Of a stretch of DNA of 64,000 bases, positions 35,601 to 44,837 are shown one piece after another. A program made the position numbers and the translations under genes. A model generated the notes under the pieces. It had not been told where the DNA came from, searched no databases, and worked only from the letters and a program-made list of their open reading frames with translations. Position 1 is the stretch's first letter; each line of letters opens with the position of its first letter. Source of the stretch: Flavobacterium lacisediminis (lineage in GTDB: Bacteria > Bacteroidota > Bacteroidia > Flavobacteriales > Flavobacteriaceae); assembly GCF_025909975.1 (NCBI RefSeq), contig NZ_JAPCIO010000002.1:1-64000 (forward strand), written 5' to 3'.

Positions 35601-35684
35601 TCAGACAGAATGTATCATTTATTAGAGCACATCGGAACAAAACCAAACGTGATGTATCACGTGAAAGTTAGAAACGATAAATAA
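32649..35684 (+). CDS. actB: ACIII iron-sulfur/molybdopterin-like subunit ActB
   Basis: 1011 residues. A Tat signal RRDFLKYVG starts at residues 52-53 and ends in the lipobox LAAC, with Cys71 the likely lipidation site. That puts a 50-residue cytoplasmic-like leader in front. Residues about 75-700 resemble a molybdopterin oxidoreductase domain but lack an obvious cofactor site, as known for ActB. The C-terminal ferredoxin-like part carries CTGCGACVIAC (about 755), CQHCNHAPCETVCP (about 839), CVGTRYCANNCP (about 871) and CSMC (about 928), enough for three 4Fe-4S clusters and one 3Fe-4S. It is an electron-transfer subunit facing the periplasm. Confidence 0.95.
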   Translation: MASNKKYWKSVEELNENSSIVETLRNNEFVEPIPVDQFLGDKESLSASSTTRRDFLKYVGFSTAAASLAACEGPVVKSIPYVVQPEEIIPGVADYYATTMADGFDFANILIKTREGRPIKVENNNLEGAKTGANARVHASVLSLYDSLRLKQPKIAGKDATWADVNTKVKASLEDAKAKGGNVVVLTNTMASPSTDALIASLVAKYPTTKHVVYDAVSESNALDAFQAVYGVRALANYDFSKSDVIVSVGADFLGDWQGGGFDAGYAQGRIPKNGMMSKHIQIESNMSLAGANADVRIPMTVAQQKQSLADLYYAVVNGAQPKNAQIAKAAKQLKDAKNKGVIVTGLDDVNAQLVVLAINNALQSEAFNPSDAILTRKGDAKAVAQLVADMKAGKVHTLIMNGVNPAYTLANSKDFVAALKSVKLSVSFSMKEDETSTLTSIAAAAPHYLESWGDVAITRGNYSIMQPTIRPLFNTKQFQEALLTWTDNTVAYYDFLKSFSVTSLAGKSWNQAVHDGFVASVASPLTAVSADYASAASALAQSKSSNFDLVLYSKVGMGDGQQANNPWLQEFPDPITRVSWDNYVTISKADADAAGVKNWNVANGGLNGSYVTIKAGNATLENVPAIIQPGQAKGTLGLAFGYGKKLGLKEEMQVGVNAYALYTNLNSNQSATITVVEGEHEFACVQLQKTLMGRGDIIKETTLEVFNTKDAKVWNPVPMVSLDHKPTAATEVDLWDSFDRSVGHHFNLSIDLNACTGCGACVIACHAENNVPVVGKDEVRRSRDMHWLRIDRYYSSKETFAGDIELKESASGLMSSIDTFASMEDPSENPQIAFQPVMCQHCNHAPCETVCPVAATSHGREGQNHMAYNRCVGTRYCANNCPYKVRRFNWFLYNKNSEFDYHMNDDLGRMVINPDVNVRSRGVMEKCSMCIQMTQAVKLKAKREGRAVGKDEFQTACSAACSSGAMKFGDINDSASDVAKLVESDRMYHLLEHIGTKPNVMYHVKVRNDK

Positions 35685-35715
35685 GTATTAATTAATAGAA
35701 ACAATATAAAGGATT

Positions 35716-37125
35716 ATGTCGTCTCATTACGAAGCACCCATTAGAAAACCTTTAGTAGTAGGAAGTAAATCTTACCACGATGTAACGGTAGATGTGGCTA
35801 GACCTGTAGAAGGTAGAGCAAACAAACAATGGTGGACAGTATTTTCAATTGCATTAGCCGCTTTCCTATGGGGATTAGGTTGTATGATTTATACTGTAAC
35901 CACTGGTATTGGAACATGGGGATTAAATAAAACAGTAGGTTGGGCTTGGGATATCACCAATTTCGTTTGGTGGGTAGGTATCGGTCACGCCGGAACTCTT
36001 ATCTCTGCAGTATTATTATTATTCCGTCAAAAATGGAGAATGGCAATTAACCGTTCTGCAGAAGCAATGACGATTTTCTCGGTAATGCAAGCAGGTTTAT
36101 TCCCAATTATTCACATGGGTCGTCCATGGTTAGGATACTGGGTATTACCAATTCCAAATCAATTCGGATCATTATGGGTTAACTTTAACTCTCCATTATT
36201 ATGGGACGTATTCGCAATTTCTACGTATTTATCAGTATCATTAGTTTTCTGGTGGACTGGTTTATTACCTGACTTTGCTATGCTACGTGATAGAGCCGTA
36301 ACTCCTTTTACAAAAAGAGTTTATTCTACCTTATCTTTTGGATGGTCTGGTAGAGCTAAAGACTGGCAACGTTTTGAAGAGGTTTCTCTTGTATTAGCTG
36401 GTTTAGCAACTCCTCTTGTACTTTCTGTACACACTATTGTATCCTTTGACTTTGCTACTTCTGTAATTCCTGGATGGCATACCACAATCTTACCTCCATA
36501 TTTCGTTGCTGGAGCTATCTTTTCAGGATTCGCAATGGTAAATACACTTCTTATCATTATGAGAAAAGTATCTAACCTAGAAGATTATATCACAATCCAA
36601 CATATCGAATTAATGAACATCGTAATTATGATTACTGGTTCTATCGTAGGTTGTGCATATATTACGGAGTTATTCGTAGCTTGGTATTCTGGAGTTGAGT
36701 ACGAACAATATGCATTCTTAAACAGAGCAACTGGTCCTTACTGGTGGTCATATTGGTTAATGATGACTTGTAACGTAATTTCTCCACAAGTAATGTGGTC
36801 TAAGAAAATTAGAACTAACATTATGGCGTCTTTCATCATTTCAATTGTAGTAAACGTAGGTATGTGGTTTGAGCGTTTCGTAATTATCGTAACTTCATTA
36901 CATAGAGATTATTTACCATCTTCATGGACTATGTTCCAACCAACTTTTGTTGATGCTGGTATCTATATTGGAACTATCGGATTCTTCTTCGTATTATTTT
37001 TATTATATTCTAGAAGTTTCCCTGTAATTGCTCAGGCAGAGGTTAAAACAATCTTAAAAGGTTCTGGAGATAATTATAAGAGAGAAAGAGAACAACACGG
37101 TCATAATCATTCAGATAATCATTAA
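35716..37125 (+). CDS. actC: ACIII membrane subunit ActC (NrfD-like)
   Basis: 469 residues with about ten membrane helices and a His-rich C-terminal tail (EQHGHNHSDNH). NrfD-type hallmarks include WVGIGHAGTLISAVLLLFRQ and MGRPWLGYW. In ACIII, ActC and ActF are the two membrane subunits; ActC carries the quinol site near ActB. The start follows actB by 31 nt, and the stop is 4 nt before actD. Helix counts are estimates from hydrophobic runs. Confidence 0.95.
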   Translation: MSSHYEAPIRKPLVVGSKSYHDVTVDVARPVEGRANKQWWTVFSIALAAFLWGLGCMIYTVTTGIGTWGLNKTVGWAWDITNFVWWVGIGHAGTLISAVLLLFRQKWRMAINRSAEAMTIFSVMQAGLFPIIHMGRPWLGYWVLPIPNQFGSLWVNFNSPLLWDVFAISTYLSVSLVFWWTGLLPDFAMLRDRAVTPFTKRVYSTLSFGWSGRAKDWQRFEEVSLVLAGLATPLVLSVHTIVSFDFATSVIPGWHTTILPPYFVAGAIFSGFAMVNTLLIIMRKVSNLEDYITIQHIELMNIVIMITGSIVGCAYITELFVAWYSGVEYEQYAFLNRATGPYWWSYWLMMTCNVISPQVMWSKKIRTNIMASFIISIVVNVGMWFERFVIIVTSLHRDYLPSSWTMFQPTFVDAGIYIGTIGFFFVLFLLYSRSFPVIAQAEVKTILKGSGDNYKREREQHGHNHSDNH

Positions 37126-37129
37126 TATC

Positions 37130-37654
37130 ATGAGTAATAAAGTAATTCACGCTATATATAATGATGATGATGTTTTAATGGATGCTGTTAAACAAACAAG
37201 AGCAGCTCATCATCATATTGAAGAAATTTATACACCTTTTCCAGTTCACGGATTGGACAAGGCTATGGGCTTAGCACCAACAAGACTAGCTATCTGTGCA
37301 TTTATCTATGGTCTAGTTGGACTTTCAATTTACACTACATTGATGAATTTTGTAATGATAAATGATTGGCCTCAAGATATTGGAGGAAAACCAAGTTTTA
37401 GTTATATTGATAACATGCCTGCATTTGTGCCTATTATGTTTGAAGGAACGGTTTTCTTTGCAGCTCACTTAATGGTAATTACCTTTTACATGAGAAGTAA
37501 ATTATGGCCATTTAAAAAAGCTGAAAATCCAGATGTAAGAACAACTGATGACCATTTTTTAATGGAAGTTGGTGTTCATTGTAACGAAGAAGAATTAGTT
37601 TCTTTCTTTACAAGTACTGGAGCAGTTGAAGTTAAAGTTGTAGAAAAGCATTAA
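37130..37654 (+). CDS. actD: ACIII membrane subunit ActD (DUF3341)
   Basis: 174 residues. The N-terminal soluble part holds IYNDDDVLMDAVKQTRAAHHHIEEIYTPFPVHGLD, the DUF3341 hallmark (about residues 9-43). Two membrane helices follow around 55-80 and 100-125, and the C-terminal part is soluble. ActD contacts ActC/ActF at the cytoplasmic face in known ACIII structures. It starts 4 nt after actC and is 9 nt before actE, so it is tightly coupled. Confidence 0.95.
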   Translation: MSNKVIHAIYNDDDVLMDAVKQTRAAHHHIEEIYTPFPVHGLDKAMGLAPTRLAICAFIYGLVGLSIYTTLMNFVMINDWPQDIGGKPSFSYIDNMPAFVPIMFEGTVFFAAHLMVITFYMRSKLWPFKKAENPDVRTTDDHFLMEVGVHCNEEELVSFFTSTGAVEVKVVEKH

Positions 37655-37663
37655 TAGATAGTT

Positions 37664-38209
37664 ATGAAAAGTTTATATAAAATAGTAGCAGTAGTAGGTT
37701 TGTCTTTCATGGCAACTTCATGTTTCGATAAAGCAAAACCAAACTATCAGTTTTTCCCTAATATGTACGAGGCGGTTTCTTATGAGACTTATTCTGAGCA
37801 TAGTGTATTTAAAGGAGGAGTGGAAGCTCAAGTGCCTGCAAAGGGATCAATTAAAAGAGGATTTGTTCCTTACGATATTCCAAATACACCAGAAGGATAT
37901 GCTTTAGCTAAAGCAACTTTAAAATCTCCATTAGATTCTACAGCAATCAATCCTGATAAAGCTAAAGAATTATACACTGTTTATTGTGCAATTTGTCACG
38001 GTGAAAAAGGTGATGGAAAAGGAAATTTAGTGGTTAAAGAAAAATTCCTTGGAGTACCAAGTTATAAAGATAGAGAAATTACAGATGGAAGTATTTTTCA
38101 CGTAGTTACTTATGGATTAAATTCTATGGGTTCTCATGCTAACCAATTGTCTCAAGAAGAACGTTGGGTAGTTGCAGACTACGTTTTAAAATTAAAAGCT
38201 GGATTATAA
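37664..38209 (+). CDS. actE: ACIII monoheme cytochrome c lipoprotein ActE
   Basis: 181 residues. A lipoprotein signal ends MATSC with Cys20 as the lipidation site. One heme motif, CAICH, lies near residue 108, followed by GEKGDGKG and an axial Met in NSMGSH (residue about 153). The cytochrome probably receives electrons from ActA and passes them to the oxidase. It overlaps nothing. The gap to actF is 27 nt from ATG 38237. Confidence 0.95.
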   Translation: MKSLYKIVAVVGLSFMATSCFDKAKPNYQFFPNMYEAVSYETYSEHSVFKGGVEAQVPAKGSIKRGFVPYDIPNTPEGYALAKATLKSPLDSTAINPDKAKELYTVYCAICHGEKGDGKGNLVVKEKFLGVPSYKDREITDGSIFHVVTYGLNSMGSHANQLSQEERWVVADYVLKLKAGL

Positions 38210-38236
38210 TAGTAAAACTTTTTGAAAATAATAGAT

Positions 38237-39745
38237 ATGTACACGTTTTCAAGTAAATTAAAAACTTTTTCATTCGTCCTAATGATTTTAGGTGCAATTG
38301 GTATTGGAATTGGTTTCATGGCAGCTCCTAAAACAATTGAGGATGTAGAAAAATTATTAGCAGATAGTCATCATGGACATGAAGCTGCTCATGTAGAGAA
38401 AGTTGCTCCACATGCTGTAGATACTCATGTTGTAGCTGATACTGTAAAAGTTGCTGAGGCTCATGCTATAGATTCAACACATGTCGCAGCTCATACTACT
38501 TCAGTTGATTCTACTGCACATGCAGAAGATACTACTGCTGTTGTAGCTGTTGCTGAAGCTCCTGCTCATTCAGACAATCACGATGCTCATGCTAAAGCTG
38601 ACGCTCATTCTCACGATGATCATAAAGAACATTTAGAACATGTTTTACACCAATTACAAAACAAGCCTTGGGCTGCCTTGTATGTTGCTTGTATCTTCTT
38701 TATGTTAATCTCGGTTGGGGTTTTAGCTTTCTACGCTATCCAATATGCAGCTCAAGCAGGTTGGTCTCCAATCTTATTTAGAGTAATGGAAGGTATTACT
38801 GCGTATTTATTACCAGGTTCTATTATTTTCTTTGTATTGTTAGTTGCGGCTGGTATGCATTATAACCATTTATTTGTTTGGATGGATCCTGAAGTTGTTA
38901 ATCCAGAATCAGTTAAATTTGACAAACTTATTTTCCTTAAAAAAGGTTGGTTAAGTGTTGGAAGATTTTTAGCAACTGCAGCAATTATTTTAGTTGTATG
39001 GAATTTTGTTCGTTTCAAATTCAGACAAAATTCATTAGCACAAGATAGCGCTGAAGATAACGCACCTTACAAGAAAAACTTCAAATTAGCTGCATTTTTC
39101 CTAGTATTCTTTATAGTTTCTGAATCAATTATGTCTTGGGATTGGATTATGTCTGTTGACCCACACTGGTACAGTACTTTATTTGGATGGTATGTATTTG
39201 CAAGTTTCTTCGTAAGTGGAATTACTGTAATTGCAATGATTACTTTGTACTTAAAATCTAAAGGATATTTAGAGCATGTTAATACAAGTCATATTCACGA
39301 TTTAGCTAAATTTATGTTTGGTATCAGTATTTTCTGGACATACTTGTGGTTCTCTCAATTTATGTTGATTTGGTATTCAAATATTCCAGAAGAGGTTACT
39401 TATTTCGTAACTCGTATCGAACACTACAAATTACCTTTCTTCGGAATGTTAGCTTTAAACTTCATTTTCCCATTGTTAATCTTAATCAATACAGATTTCA
39501 AACGTTTAACTTGGATTGTAGTTATGGCAGGTATCGTAATATTATTTGGACATTATGTTGATTTCTTCAATATGATTATGCCTGCAACAGTTGGTGATCA
39601 ATGGTTTATTGGTATTCCTGAAATTGGAGCTTTAATGTTCTTCTTAGGTTTATTTATCTTCGTTGTATTTACAGCTTTAACTAAGGCTCCATTAGTTCCA
39701 AAAGGAAATCCTTTCATTGAGGAAAGTAAACATTTTCATTATTAA
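38237..39745 (+). CDS. actF: ACIII membrane subunit ActF with long His/Ala-rich loop
   Basis: 502 residues from ATG 38237; a TTG five codons upstream is a less likely start. ActF is a quinol-oxidase-type membrane subunit related to ActC, with about ten helices. After the first helix a low-complexity stretch of about 95 residues (about 43-137) is very rich in His and Ala, with about 19 His and repeated AH(A/V) and DTH-type elements. Afterwards the protein returns to the NrfD-type pattern (WAALYVACIFFMLISVGVL). The stretch lies outside the membrane and could bind metal, or simply be a linker. Confidence 0.95.
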   Translation: MYTFSSKLKTFSFVLMILGAIGIGIGFMAAPKTIEDVEKLLADSHHGHEAAHVEKVAPHAVDTHVVADTVKVAEAHAIDSTHVAAHTTSVDSTAHAEDTTAVVAVAEAPAHSDNHDAHAKADAHSHDDHKEHLEHVLHQLQNKPWAALYVACIFFMLISVGVLAFYAIQYAAQAGWSPILFRVMEGITAYLLPGSIIFFVLLVAAGMHYNHLFVWMDPEVVNPESVKFDKLIFLKKGWLSVGRFLATAAIILVVWNFVRFKFRQNSLAQDSAEDNAPYKKNFKLAAFFLVFFIVSESIMSWDWIMSVDPHWYSTLFGWYVFASFFVSGITVIAMITLYLKSKGYLEHVNTSHIHDLAKFMFGISIFWTYLWFSQFMLIWYSNIPEEVTYFVTRIEHYKLPFFGMLALNFIFPLLILINTDFKRLTWIVVMAGIVILFGHYVDFFNMIMPATVGDQWFIGIPEIGALMFFLGLFIFVVFTALTKAPLVPKGNPFIEESKHFHY

Positions 39746-39764
39746 TAGTTAAAAAGAAATAAAA

Positions 39765-40925
39765 ATGACAAGTTTCTTGGTATTTATAATTTTAGTTCTA
39801 GTCGGTATTGCAGTTTGGCAATTAACTAAAATTTTTGATTTAACCCAAATTGGCGGTTCTTCAGACAATGATGAAATTGCTAATGATAAAGATAATAGTG
39901 TTAATGGTTATTTAATGTTTGCCTTTGTTGGTTTCATTTATGTATTCACTATTTATTCATTATATGCTTGGGGTGATTTAGTATTAGGCACTCCTGCTTC
40001 TGAGCATGGTAAAGACGTTGATAATTTAATGGCTATTTCTATGGTATTAATTTTCTTTGTTCAAACTATTACTCAGTTCTTATTGCACTACTTTACTTTC
40101 AAATATAGAGGTAAAGAAGGTCAAAAAGCATTATATTTTGCAGATAACAATAGGTTAGAAGCTATTTGGACAATTATTCCAGTTATCGTTTTAGCTGGTT
40201 TAATTATGTATGGTTTATATACTTGGAACGACATCATGTTTGTTGATAAAGAAGACGAGCAAGATGCTATTGTTATCGAGTTATACGCTAAACAATTTGG
40301 TTGGGAAGCGCGTTATGCTGGTGATGATAAAACATTAGGAAAAGCAAATGTAAGATTAATCGAAGGTATCAATACTTTAGGAGTTGATTTAGCTGACCCA
40401 GCTGCTCAAGATGATAAAGTGGTTACTGAATTGCATTTGCCAGTTGGTAAAAGAGTGATTTTTAAAATGCGTTCACAAGACGTTTTACACTCAGCTTATA
40501 TGCCTCATTTTAGAGCACAAATGAATTGTGTTCCTGGTATGATTACTCAGTTTTCTTTTATTCCAACAGTTACCACTGTTGATATGAGATCTGATGAAGC
40601 TATAATGGCTAAAGTTGATAAAATCAACAAAATCAGAACTAAAAACAGTAAGAAAATTGTTGCTGAAGGTGGTGTAGCTTTAGACCCATATACATTTGAT
40701 TATTTATTATTATGTAATAAAATTTGTGGTGCATCTCACTACAACATGCAAATGAAAATTGTTGTTGATACACCTGCTGATTTTAAAGCATGGTTAGCTG
40801 AAAAACCTACATTAGCACAGCAATGGAAAGAAGCTAATGCTCCTGCTCCTGCAGTAGCACCAGCTGTAGTTACTCCAGCTGTAGCTGTTGATTCAACTAA
40901 AGTTGTAGCTCAAGTTATTAAATAA
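39765..40925 (+). CDS. coxB: cytochrome c oxidase subunit II
   Basis: 386 residues. Two N-terminal membrane segments (about 1-20 and 45-70), then a third around 115-135. The periplasmic CuA domain has His in LHSAYMPHF and the ligand set C-x3-C-x3-H-x2-M in CNKICGASHYNM. The usual Glu of CSELC is Lys here, but that residue ligates only through its backbone. Between the CuA strands sits an extra segment of about 35 residues (VDKINKIRTKNSKK region). A Ala/Pro/Val-rich tail (about 355-386) closes the protein. It follows actF by 19 nt. Confidence 0.95.
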   Translation: MTSFLVFIILVLVGIAVWQLTKIFDLTQIGGSSDNDEIANDKDNSVNGYLMFAFVGFIYVFTIYSLYAWGDLVLGTPASEHGKDVDNLMAISMVLIFFVQTITQFLLHYFTFKYRGKEGQKALYFADNNRLEAIWTIIPVIVLAGLIMYGLYTWNDIMFVDKEDEQDAIVIELYAKQFGWEARYAGDDKTLGKANVRLIEGINTLGVDLADPAAQDDKVVTELHLPVGKRVIFKMRSQDVLHSAYMPHFRAQMNCVPGMITQFSFIPTVTTVDMRSDEAIMAKVDKINKIRTKNSKKIVAEGGVALDPYTFDYLLLCNKICGASHYNMQMKIVVDTPADFKAWLAEKPTLAQQWKEANAPAPAVAPAVVTPAVAVDSTKVVAQVIK

Positions 40926-40956
40926 GTTATTTTATATTAAATATAATAGAATTAGT

Positions 40957-42723
40957 ATGTCACACGATCACGGTCATCATAAAGAAACTTTCATTACTAA
41001 ATACATCTTTAGTCTTGATCACAAAATGATAGCGAAGCAATACCTTATTTCAGGTTTATTGATGGGTATTGTTGGAGTTGTTTTATCTTTATTCTTCCGT
41101 ATGCAAATTGCATGGCCAGAAGAATCTTTCGAAATTTTCAAAGTATTCTTAGGAGATAATTTCGCGCCAGATGGAGTAATGCGTAACGATATTTACCTTG
41201 CTTTGGTAACTATTCACGGAACAATCATGGTATTCTTTGTACTTACCGCTGGTTTAAGTGGTACATTTAGTAACTTGTTAATTCCATTACAAATTGGAGC
41301 ACGTGATATGGCTTCAGGATTTATGAATATGCTTTCTTTCTGGATGTTCTTCATTTCTTGTGTTATCATGATTGCTTCTTTATTTGTAGAATCAGGACCA
41401 GCTTCTGCAGGTTGGACAATTTACCCTCCTTTAAGTGCTTTACCACAAGCAATTCCTGGTTCTGGTTTAGGTATGACCTTATGGTTGGCTTCTATGGCTA
41501 TTTTCATTGCATCTTCATTAATGGGATCATTGAACTACGTAGTTACAGTTATCAACTTAAGAACTAAAGGAATGACGATGACAAGATTGCCTTTAACAGT
41601 TTGGGCTTTCTTCGTAACAGCTATTATCGGTATTGTATCTTTCCCAGTATTATTCTCTGCGGCATTATTATTAATTTTCGATAGAAGTTTTGGAACATCA
41701 TTCTTCTTATCAGATATTTTCATTCAAGGTGAAGTTTTACATTACCAAGGTGGTTCTCCAGTATTATTCGAGCACTTATTCTGGTTCTTAGGTCACCCTG
41801 AAGTATACATTGTATTATTACCAGCTTTAGGTATTACTTCTGAAATTATTGCTACAAACTCTAGAAAACCAATTTTTGGTTACCGTGCAATGATTGCTTC
41901 TATCTTAGCAATTGCATTCTTATCAACTATTGTTTGGGGTCACCACATGTTTATTTCAGGAATGAATCCTTTCTTAGGTTCAGTATTTACCTTTACAACA
42001 TTATTAATTGCGATTCCATCTGCTGTAAAAGCGTTCAACTATATTACAACACTTTGGAAAGGTAACTTACAATTAAATCCTGCAATGTTATTCTCTATTG
42101 GATTAGTATCTACTTTCATCACTGGAGGTTTAACGGGTATTATTCTTGGAGATTCAACTTTAGATATTAACGTTCACGATACGTATTTCGTAGTAGCTCA
42201 CTTCCACTTAGTAATGGGTATCTCTGCACTTTACGGTTTCTTTGCTGGTGTTTACCACTGGTTCCCTAAAATGTTCGGTAGAATGATGAACAAAAACTTA
42301 GGTTACGTTCACTTTTGGGTAACTGCTGTTTGTGCTTACGGAGTTTTCTTCCCAATGCACTTTATTGGAATGGCTGGTTTACCAAGACGTTACTACACTA
42401 ACTCAGCTTTCCCATTATTTGATGAATTAGCTGATGTGAATGTTTTGATTACGATTTTTGCTATCGTTGGAGCTGCCTTCCAAATCGTATTCTTCTGGAA
42501 CTTCTTCTATAGTATTTTCTATGGTAAGAAAGCAACTCAAAATCCATGGAGATCAAATACTTTAGAATGGACTACTCCAGTAGAACATATTCACGGTAAC
42601 TGGCCTGGAGAAATTCCTGAAGTACACAGATGGCCTTATGATTACAGTAAACCAGGTCATGATGAAGACTTTGTTACTCAAATCACACCAATGAAAGAAG
42701 GAGAAGAAGTTTTACATCACTAA
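40957..42723 (+). CDS. coxA: cytochrome c oxidase subunit I
   Basis: 588 residues with about twelve membrane helices. The CuB and active-site helix contains [21 protein letters not shown], with the cross-linked His/Tyr pair, and WGHHMF carries the two further CuB histidines. [13 protein letters not shown] holds the heme a3/a ligands. The C-terminal region [13 protein letters not shown] is typical of aa3 type. It is the last gene of the operon. Subunits III and IV are not in the window. A rho-independent terminator follows at 42743. Confidence 0.97.
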   Translation: MSHDHGHHKETFITKYIFSLDHKMIAKQYLISGLLMGIVGVVLSLFFRMQIAWPEESFEIFKVFLGDNFAPDGVMRNDIYLALVTIHGTIMVFFVLTAGLSGTFSNLLIPLQIGARDMASGFMNMLSFWMFFISCVIMIASLFVESGPASAGWTIYPPLSALPQAIPGSGLGMTLWLASMAIFIASSLMGSLNYVVTVINLRTKGMTMTRLPLTVWAFFVTAIIGIVSFPVLFSAALLLIFDRSFGTSFFLSDIFIQGEVLHYQGGSPVLFEHLFWFLGHPEVYIVLLPALGITSEIIATNSRKPIFGYRAMIASILAIAFLSTIVWGHHMFISGMNPFLGSVFTFTTLLIAIPSAVKAFNYITTLWKGNLQLNPAMLFSIGLVSTFITGGLTGIILGDSTLDINVHDTYFVVAHFHLVMGISALYGFFAGVYHWFPKMFGRMMNKNLGYVHFWVTAVCAYGVFFPMHFIGMAGLPRRYYTNSAFPLFDELADVNVLITIFAIVGAAFQIVFFWNFFYSIFYGKKATQNPWRSNTLEWTTPVEHIHGNWPGEIPEVHRWPYDYSKPGHDEDFVTQITPMKEGEEVLHH

Positions 42724-42742
42724 GATTTTTTCCACAATATAC

Positions 42743-42769
42743 AAACCTCTCCAATCGGAGAGGTTTTTG
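42743..42769 (+). terminator. rho-independent terminator after coxA
   Basis: 10-bp stem AAACCTCTCC / GGAGAGGTTT with loop AATC, followed by T-rich DNA. It begins 20 nt after the coxA stop. Confidence 0.88.
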
Positions 42770-42784
42770 TTTTATAACTTTACT

Positions 42785-42792
42785 TATCTTTG
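42785..42792 (+). promoter_or_regulatory. -7 promoter element (TATCTTTG) of ruvB
   Basis: TATCTTTG matches TAnnTTTG and ends 5 nt before the ruvB ATG, so initiation would fall at or next to the start codon. A TTTG (42766-42769) lies 15 nt upstream, a little closer than usual and inside the terminator tail. Confidence 0.6.
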
Positions 42793-42797
42793 CTTTT

Positions 42798-43820
42798 ATG
42801 AACGATAATTTGAATCCCAATAAAGAATCCTATTCTCCGCAAGATATTGATATCGAAAAAGCGTTGCGCCCACTTAGTTTCGATGATTTTTCCGGACAAG
42901 AACAAGTATTAGAAAATCTAATTGTTTTTGTACAAGCAGCTAATTTGCGAAAAGAAGCCTTAGATCATACGTTGTTTCATGGGCCTCCAGGTTTAGGTAA
43001 AACAACCTTGGCAAATATCTTGGCAAACGAGTTAGGCGTTGGAATCAAAATTACTTCAGGACCTGTGTTAGATAAACCAGGTGATTTAGCTGGATTATTG
43101 ACCAATTTGGAAGAAAGAGATGTTTTATTCATTGATGAAATTCACCGTTTAAGCCCTATAGTTGAAGAATATTTGTATTCGGCAATGGAAGATTTCAAGA
43201 TTGATATCATGATAGAATCGGGTCCAAATGCAAGAACGGTTCAAATCAATTTAAATCCATTTACTTTAGTTGGGGCAACCACTCGTTCTGGATTATTGAC
43301 GGCTCCAATGCGTGCTCGTTTTGGAATTCAGAGTAGATTACAATATTACAATACCGAATTATTAACCACAATTGTGCAACGTAGTTCATCCATTTTAAAG
43401 ATGCCAATTACAATGGAAGCTGCAATAGAAATCGCTGGCAGAAGTAGAGGAACACCTCGTATTGCTAATGCTTTATTGCGCCGTGTTAGAGATTTTGCTC
43501 AAATCAAAGGAAACGGTAAAATCGACATTGAAATTGCAAAATTTGCATTAAAAGCACTTAATGTTGATGCACACGGTTTAGACGAGATGGACAATAAAAT
43601 TCTATTAACCATAATCGAAAAATTCAAAGGCGGACCAGTTGGATTATCAACCTTGGCTACCGCTGTTTCCGAAAGTGGTGAAACTATTGAAGAGGTATAC
43701 GAACCTTTCTTAATTCAAGAAGGATTTATTATGAGAACACCTCGCGGTCGAGAAGTGACTGAAAAAGCCTATAAACATTTAGGCAAAATTAAAAATAACA
43801 TTCAAGGAGGTTTATTTTAG
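42798..43820 (+). CDS. ruvB: Holliday junction branch-migration helicase RuvB
   Basis: 340 residues. Walker [10 protein letters not shown] is at 62-70, Walker B LFIDEIH near 105, sensor GATTR near 160, and a winged-helix C-terminus. RuvB is the AAA+ motor that moves Holliday junctions with RuvA, which is encoded at 48623. The start is very close to a -7 box, suggesting a leaderless message. queG follows with a TTG start 1 nt after the ruvB stop; an AGGAGG within the last codons of ruvB may serve as its ribosome site. Confidence 0.97.
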   Translation: MNDNLNPNKESYSPQDIDIEKALRPLSFDDFSGQEQVLENLIVFVQAANLRKEALDHTLFHGPPGLGKTTLANILANELGVGIKITSGPVLDKPGDLAGLLTNLEERDVLFIDEIHRLSPIVEEYLYSAMEDFKIDIMIESGPNARTVQINLNPFTLVGATTRSGLLTAPMRARFGIQSRLQYYNTELLTTIVQRSSSILKMPITMEAAIEIAGRSRGTPRIANALLRRVRDFAQIKGNGKIDIEIAKFALKALNVDAHGLDEMDNKILLTIIEKFKGGPVGLSTLATAVSESGETIEEVYEPFLIQEGFIMRTPRGREVTEKAYKHLGKIKNNIQGGLF

Positions 43821-43821
43821 T

Positions 43822-44748
43822 TTGATAAACAATAAAGAAAAATATACACAGTTGATAAAAGCCGAAGCCCAACGCCTCGGCTTTTTGTCATGCGGTATTT
43901 CTAAAGCTGGTTTTCTTGAAGAAGAAGCACCTCGTTTAGAAAATTGGTTAAACAATCAAATGAACGGTCAAATGAGTTATATGGAAAACCATTTTGACAA
44001 ACGATTGAATCCAACGCTTTTGGTAGATGATGCTAAAAGTGTGATTTCTTTGTTGCTAAATTATTATCCTCCAGAACTTCAAAATGAAGATTCGTATAAA
44101 ATCTCAAAATACGCTTACGGACAAGATTATCATCATGTCATAAAAGAAAAATTAAAAGAATTATTACATTTCATTCAAACCGAAATAGGAGAGGTTTCAG
44201 GCAGGGCTTTTGTAGATTCGGCACCGGTTTTAGACAAAGCTTGGGCGGCAAAAAGTGGCTTGGGTTGGGTTGGAAAAAATAGTAATCTTATCACCCAAAA
44301 AGTCGGTTCGTTCTATTTTATTGCCGAATTGATTATCGATTTGGAATTAGATTACGATACACCAACAACCGACCATTGTGGTTCTTGCACTGCTTGTTTA
44401 GATGCTTGTCCTACAGAAGCTATTGTTGCACCTTATGTTGTGGATGGAAGCAAATGTATTTCTTATTTCACCATTGAATTGAAAGATAATTTACCACAAG
44501 AAATGCAAGGTAAATTTGACGATTGGATGTTTGGTTGTGATGTTTGTCAAGACGTTTGCCCGTGGAATCGTTTTTCAAAACCACATAATGAACCGCTTTT
44601 TCAAACGAATTCGGATATTTTAAATTTTTCAAAATCGGATTGGGAAGAAATTACGGTGGATACTTTTCAGAAAGTATTTAAAAATTCTGCTGTGAAACGA
44701 ACCAAATACGAAGGCTTGCTTCGTAATATCAATTTTTTGAAGAAATAA
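43822..44748 (+). CDS. queG: epoxyqueuosine reductase QueG
   Basis: 308 residues starting at TTG 43822, just after ruvB. This enzyme makes queuosine in tRNA by reducing epoxyqueuosine; it uses cobalamin and two 4Fe-4S clusters. Cluster motifs are [12 protein letters not shown] (about 186) and [11 protein letters not shown] (about 240). The segment [14 protein letters not shown] fits the B12-binding part. Coupling to ruvB is common in flavobacteria (as I recall). It pairs with the queuosine-precursor transporter at 3.0 kb. Confidence 0.95.
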   Translation: MINNKEKYTQLIKAEAQRLGFLSCGISKAGFLEEEAPRLENWLNNQMNGQMSYMENHFDKRLNPTLLVDDAKSVISLLLNYYPPELQNEDSYKISKYAYGQDYHHVIKEKLKELLHFIQTEIGEVSGRAFVDSAPVLDKAWAAKSGLGWVGKNSNLITQKVGSFYFIAELIIDLELDYDTPTTDHCGSCTACLDACPTEAIVAPYVVDGSKCISYFTIELKDNLPQEMQGKFDDWMFGCDVCQDVCPWNRFSKPHNEPLFQTNSDILNFSKSDWEEITVDTFQKVFKNSAVKRTKYEGLLRNINFLKK

Positions 44749-44837
44749 AATTGTATAAACTTTTTCAGACAAAAAATATTTTCCAAAAGAAAACTTTGAC
44801 GTAGCTTTGAGGGTTATTAAAAAGAAAATTAAATATT

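Noticed and set aside
44749..44837. Possible terminator between queG and the DUF808 gene
   Set aside because: No stem longer than a few base pairs and no T run that would support it.
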